Source of the DNA: UBA4312 sp002394635
GTDB taxonomy: Bacteria; Bacillota_I; Bacilli_A; Erysipelotrichales; Erysipelotrichaceae
DNA: 64,000 nt
Assembly: GCA_946539765.1 (NCBI GenBank)
Contig: CAMNHO010000005.1
Coordinates: forward strand, 62,001-126,000
Reading direction: 5' to 3'
Below are positions 60,928 to 64,000 of the stretch, in pieces. The position numbers and the translations under genes are program-made. The notes under the pieces are model-generated. The model was given only the letters and a program-made list of their open reading frames with translations, did no database searches and had not been told where the DNA came from. How positions within the stretch are numbered: position 1 is the first letter of the stretch; every line of letters starts with the position of its first letter.

Positions 60928-63261
60928 ATGAAAAAGAAAAGAATTAACACTTGGACTACAGCCACCGCTTTTGGTATAACCATTGGCGCAGCAGCTACTA
61001 TTACACCGATCTTTGCGGAAGACCTTTTATTGCAGGAATCGGTAGAATTTACAGAAACAAATACGGAAGACCTGTTGAATACAGATGCCTATCAAATAGA
61101 AAAGACTACGGAGCCCGAAGAAACCGAGGCTTCGGTTGTGAATGCACAGACAATTGCTCAACCGGATACAACAGAGGATAGCGAGTTGGAAGAGGAATCC
61201 ATCCAACCGGAAGAAACAACAACAGATCAAACAGATGAACTAACCGAACAAGCACAGGAAACAGCCGATGACGAGGTCCTCGTAACACAATCCGAAGAAA
61301 GCTTAATCGACTCGTCAGCCGTTGATGCGACATTTACATTCTCGGATACAGCCATTGAAAGTTCTACCGATACATCCGAAGGCTTTACGATAGATAACAC
61401 GATCTTAACGATTACGCAAAATGGCTCCTACAAGATTACCGGTATGTGCCAGGAAGGTTCCATCGTTGTCGCAAAAGGATTGGATGAAGTGACTTTGATT
61501 CTGGAAAATCTGGATCTGAGCTGCAGCACATCCGCCCCGGTCGTTGTCAAAAAAGGAAGTACCGTGTATGTATATATCCAGGGAACTGTCAATCTGACAG
61601 ATAACGAAGATGCCGATACAGAAGCGACAAACGAGGATTTCGAAGGGGCTTGTATCAAGGTCAAAAGTAACTCTACATTGGTCATTGACGGAGATGGCAC
61701 TTTGAACATCGATGCTTCCGGATGTAAAAACGGCATCAAAGGAGCCTCCAATGCCACAGTAATCATCAATGGGGCCACGATCAACGTGACCGCTGCCAAC
61801 AATGCGATTGCCAGCGATGGCCAGTTATTCATCAACGGCGGTACGTTCAACGTTCAATCTGAAGGCGATGGCCTTAAATCCTCACCAGACCAAGAGGATA
61901 CAGAGTCGTTAGGTACCATTACGATTACAGACGGTACGTTTGTGATCTCTTCCGGGGAAGATGCCATTCAGGCAGCCGGAAACCTGACGATTACCGGTGG
62001 TACCTTTACCATCGCAGCCGGTGATGATGCCATAACCAGCGATACCGTCACAACCATTGGAACCAAAGGATCTGATACCGGTCCTTCCATTCTGGTTACA
62101 ACGTGTGAAGAAGGCATCGAAGGTGCCAGTGTATTCCTGTATTCCGGGGATGCGACCATTACATCCAACGACGATGGTATCAATGCCGCAAATAGCGATC
62201 TGACAAACTATACCTATACGATCGATATTTCCGGCGGAACCTGGACCCTTAACACAAACGGAGACGGTCTGGATTCCAATGCGAATATCTCTATGACCGG
62301 TGGGCAAGTGGTTTTATATGGACCGGAAGGAGGCGGCAATTCCGCTATTGACTATGATGGAACCGGCACCTTTACCGGTGGTGAAATCTTTGCGACCGGC
62401 TATAACGATATGGCTCAAACACTCAACGGCACTGGCCTTGTCTTTCAGAATCTGTCTTTCACTAAAGGTCAAACTATCTCTATCGTAGACAACCAGGGCC
62501 AGGTTTTATTTACCACAACCGCGCAGAAAAGCGCCAACTGGATCTATTATGCCAATGATGCCCTGCTTGCCGGCGAAACCTATACTTGTCTGATCGATGG
62601 GCGTGTAGTCGGAACCAGTACAGCCGGTCAACAAAGTACCATGGGGCCCGGGGCAATGCCACGACAACCTCAAGGAATGATGCCAACAAATACAGGTACA
62701 GAAGGTATGATGTTTCCCGATGGTCCTTTCCAGCCGCAAACAGACCCTTCAGAATTTCCAGGCAGCCAACCTATGAATCAGGAATCCACATTCTATCCGG
62801 TCTTCGACCAAGGAATGCCGGGACAACCTCAAGGAATGATGCCAACAAATACAGGTGCATTCCAGCCACAAGAGACTACACAAACGGATCAAACTGTCTT
62901 CCCGGCCAGCGAATGGACAGATCAGGAAAACGTAAACGTCGACTCCAATCCGACTACGGAAACGACAGATATTGATTTTAGCGGATCGTCAGCAAAGCAA
63001 CCGACTACACTCTCTGTATATAAACATGCGATACAAGAAGATACAACTGCACAGTTAGAAAACGTATTAGAACGGATTTCCAAACAAAAGGAGAAGATCG
63101 ACGAAACCGTTACAGAACAAGCATCTCCTGTTGCTACCGCCGCTAAGAGCTATGGATCTTATTTGCCTTCAGTGGCCACAATAGGAGCAGCTCTGACCAT
63201 AGGCTCTGCGCTTTATCGCAAGAAAAGAAAACATATACCAGAAAACAAGGCCGTATCTTAG
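60928..63261 (+). CDS. Large surface beta-helix protein (Cthe_2159-like carbohydrate-binding) with C-terminal anchor
   Basis: A 777 aa exported protein. Signal-like N-terminus (KKKRIN...PIFAED), an acidic Thr/Glu/Gln stalk (about 30-150), then a parallel beta-helix of repeated GDG/GGT motifs (about 155-500) that matches the Cthe_2159/DUF4353 calcium-bound polysaccharide-binding family. A Pro/Gln/Met-rich stretch with two copies of a short repeat follows (about 575-680). The end YLPSVATIGAALTIGSALYRKKRK has a hydrophobic helix and basic tail, like a wall or membrane anchor but without canonical LPxTG. Start ATG at 60928 has AAAGGAAG. Confidence 0.82.
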   Translation: MKKKRINTWTTATAFGITIGAAATITPIFAEDLLLQESVEFTETNTEDLLNTDAYQIEKTTEPEETEASVVNAQTIAQPDTTEDSELEEESIQPEETTTDQTDELTEQAQETADDEVLVTQSEESLIDSSAVDATFTFSDTAIESSTDTSEGFTIDNTILTITQNGSYKITGMCQEGSIVVAKGLDEVTLILENLDLSCSTSAPVVVKKGSTVYVYIQGTVNLTDNEDADTEATNEDFEGACIKVKSNSTLVIDGDGTLNIDASGCKNGIKGASNATVIINGATINVTAANNAIASDGQLFINGGTFNVQSEGDGLKSSPDQEDTESLGTITITDGTFVISSGEDAIQAAGNLTITGGTFTIAAGDDAITSDTVTTIGTKGSDTGPSILVTTCEEGIEGASVFLYSGDATITSNDDGINAANSDLTNYTYTIDISGGTWTLNTNGDGLDSNANISMTGGQVVLYGPEGGGNSAIDYDGTGTFTGGEIFATGYNDMAQTLNGTGLVFQNLSFTKGQTISIVDNQGQVLFTTTAQKSANWIYYANDALLAGETYTCLIDGRVVGTSTAGQQSTMGPGAMPRQPQGMMPTNTGTEGMMFPDGPFQPQTDPSEFPGSQPMNQESTFYPVFDQGMPGQPQGMMPTNTGAFQPQETTQTDQTVFPASEWTDQENVNVDSNPTTETTDIDFSGSSAKQPTTLSVYKHAIQEDTTAQLENVLERISKQKEKIDETVTEQASPVATAAKSYGSYLPSVATIGAALTIGSALYRKKRKHIPENKAVS
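62663..62856 (+). repeat. Two 35-base direct repeats inside the surface protein gene
   Basis: GACAACCTCAAGGAATGATG... occurs at 62663-62697 and exactly again at 62822-62856, 159 bases apart. It encodes the QPQGMMPTNTG segment in the Pro-rich stalk. The identity at DNA level suggests a recent duplication or slippage, which could change stalk length. Confidence 0.85.
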
Positions 63262-63281
63262 CGATACGACCTTTTCTTCTT
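63249..63281 (+). terminator. Terminator of the surface protein gene
   Basis: GGCCGTATC-TTAGC-GATACGACC hairpin, one weak pair, followed by TTTTCTTCTT. The stop codon (63259-63261) is in the loop. Confidence 0.85.
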
Positions 63282-63693
63282 AATCAACTTCTTCAATTAC
63301 CGTAAATCCTTTGTTGCGCAAGCAGTTTTCTACTGCGTCTCTGTCTTCCACGTTGATCACAAAGACCGGTTTTGCACTCTTTCTTCCGAATGTCAGATAG
63401 ATGTAGTCAATATTGATATAACTTTTTTTCAGTTCGGTCAACAGCTTGGACAGACTACCGACTTTATCATCCATTTCTACCCCGATAACTTCCCGGGTCT
63501 GACATAAATAGCCGGCCTCCTTTAATAAAGACAACGCTTTATCGGTATCCGAAACAATCAGGCGCATAACACCATACTCTCCGGCATCAATGGTCACAAA
63601 GCCGAATATATTGATGTTTCCTTTGGCCATGACTGCCGTAATAGCTTGTAGCATTCCTTGCCGGTTTTCCGCAACCACTGAAATCTGCTTCAT
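63280..63693 (-). CDS. Tandem ACT-domain protein
   Basis: A 137 aa protein made of two ACT-like domains (about 1-66 and 67-137): QISVVAENRQGMLQAITAVMAKGNINIFGFVT opens the first. ACT domains bind amino acids and signal to partner enzymes; a free tandem ACT protein is probably an amino-acid sensor. The ATG at 63693 follows GGGGGAG; the longer frame is unlikely. Confidence 0.85.
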   Translation of the reverse strand: MKQISVVAENRQGMLQAITAVMAKGNINIFGFVTIDAGEYGVMRLIVSDTDKALSLLKEAGYLCQTREVIGVEMDDKVGSLSKLLTELKKSYINIDYIYLTFGRKSAKPVFVINVEDRDAVENCLRNKGFTVIEEVD

Positions 63694-63755
63694 ATATACT
63701 CCCCCTTCAAACACATGGTTACTATACTATAACTTAACTAAATTGTCATGCGGAA

Positions 63756-64000
63756 TCAGAAGCTGTGGCCACCTCCGGAGAAGCCACCACCTCCTCCGCC
63801 GCCTCCGCCTCCGCCGGAGAAACCTCCACCGGAGCTTGAAGAGCCGCTTCCAGATGAACGGGTAACGCGTCGATACACATCCAGTCCGGCCGCCGTAATC
63901 GCAACCGCCCCTGTAGTCAGCTCAGCTTTTTTTGGAATTGGTGTACTTTGCGTTTTCTTCCGAGTCTGCCATACGATCATATAGCTTATCAACAAGCCGA
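63756..64000 (-). CDS. C-terminal part of a TPM-like (YgcG) protein with glycine-rich tail, partial
   Basis: The gene enters from the right edge. The last 81 or so residues are a membrane helix-like stretch (LISYMIVWQ), a short linker (TRKKTQSTPIPKKAELTTGAV), then a Ser/Gly tail with a run of eleven Gly and the ending GGFSGGGHSF. This tail is typical of TPM_phosphatase/YgcG proteins, which are membrane-anchored. The N-terminal part, holding the diagnostic domain, is outside the window, so the call is provisional. Confidence 0.55.
   Translation of the reverse strand, partial: GLLISYMIVWQTRKKTQSTPIPKKAELTTGAVAITAAGLDVYRRVTRSSGSGSSSSGGGFSGGGGGGGGGGGFSGGGHSF

Noticed and set aside
63000..63261. 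LPxTG sortase signal on the surface protein
   Set aside because: The sequence before the helix is LPSVAT, not LPxTG or a known variant. It could be a plain transmembrane anchor.
63756..64000. The long Gly run as a coding artefact or repeat element
   Set aside because: The run is in frame with a plausible glycine-rich tail ending GGGHSF and the frame is open to the window edge, so it is kept as protein sequence.
1..64000. CRISPR arrays, tRNA or rRNA genes, insertion sequences, prophage
   Set aside because: No regularly spaced direct repeats, tRNA-like cloverleaf, rRNA-like sequence, transposase or phage structural genes were found by reading the sequence. Faint candidates could have been missed.

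Overview
The window is 64 kb of a low-to-mid GC Firmicute chromosome. It looks like a strictly anaerobic, gut-type member of the Erysipelotrichia or a close relative. The lineage is an inference from overall gene content: a T-box leader, CIRCE elements, AGGAGG ribosome binding sites, glycyl-radical enzymes, NrdG, a high-molecular-weight rubredoxin, a butyryl-CoA:acetate CoA-transferase-like enzyme, a TrpXYZ transporter, and no respiratory chain genes. I saw no rRNA, tRNA, CRISPR array, transposase or phage gene. This is metabolic chromosome with a few decayed genes.

Layout. 0-2.4 kb: end of a sucrose-use unit (GH32 hydrolase, then a partial glycosyltransferase-like gene) and a lipoprotein. 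2.6-4.6 kb: nrdG, a DUF1349 protein, and a SAM methyltransferase behind a MerR-type promoter. 4.7-11.7 kb: a glycyl-radical enzyme (GRE) with its activase and a DeoR-family regulator, next to a symporter, an orphan solute-binding lipoprotein and an RmlD-like reductase. 12.3-15.6 kb: a ferrous iron operon (feoA, feoA, feoB, small Cys-rich protein) diverging from a membrane-anchored HMA protein. 15.6-20 kb: an old-yellow-enzyme/FAD reductase, two tandem Hsp20 genes under a double CIRCE promoter, and a CoA-transferase. 20-30 kb: housekeeping and accessory genes (SseB, HD, GH25 lysozyme, SDR, manA, metY, NSS transporter, HAD). 30-38.8 kb: high-molecular-weight rubredoxin, glycerol-1-phosphate dehydrogenase family protein, and a polyol PTS operon diverging from its PRD regulator. 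38.8-46 kb: pentose-phosphate enzymes (hxlA, hxlB, two rpiB-type isomerases, deoC), an HNH protein, and two damaged loci. 46-49 kb: a short pyruvate kinase, rsmF and rsuA. 49-56 kb: a tryptophan T-box-controlled ABC importer, an NhaC antiporter, and an Rrf2/nitroreductase/quinone-reductase operon. 56-64 kb: a GDSL hydrolase, a CydDC-like exporter, a large surface beta-helix protein, an ACT protein, and the end of a TPM-like glycine-tailed protein.

How it fits together. Sugar and polyol uptake (sucrose, a galactitol-type PTS) feeds phosphorylated intermediates into class II aldolase, HPS/PHI, RpiB and DeoC reactions. HPS/PHI may supply pentose phosphates in place of an oxidative branch. Fermentation and redox functions (OYE-type reductase, CoA-transferase, rubredoxin, GRE) fit an anaerobic, acid-producing life. 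Regulatory DNA is unusually readable: a UGG-specifier T-box, paired CIRCE elements, a MerR-like dyad promoter, an Rrf2-type palindrome, a DtxR-like box, and a helically phased repeat cluster near the GRE operon.

Most worth following up: the GRE cluster of unknown substrate, the in-frame amber codon in an otherwise intact DUF2974 gene, a deletion that beheaded two divergent genes at 43.2 kb, and the several clear regulatory sites. I found no complete, clearly novel multi-gene defence or mobile system.
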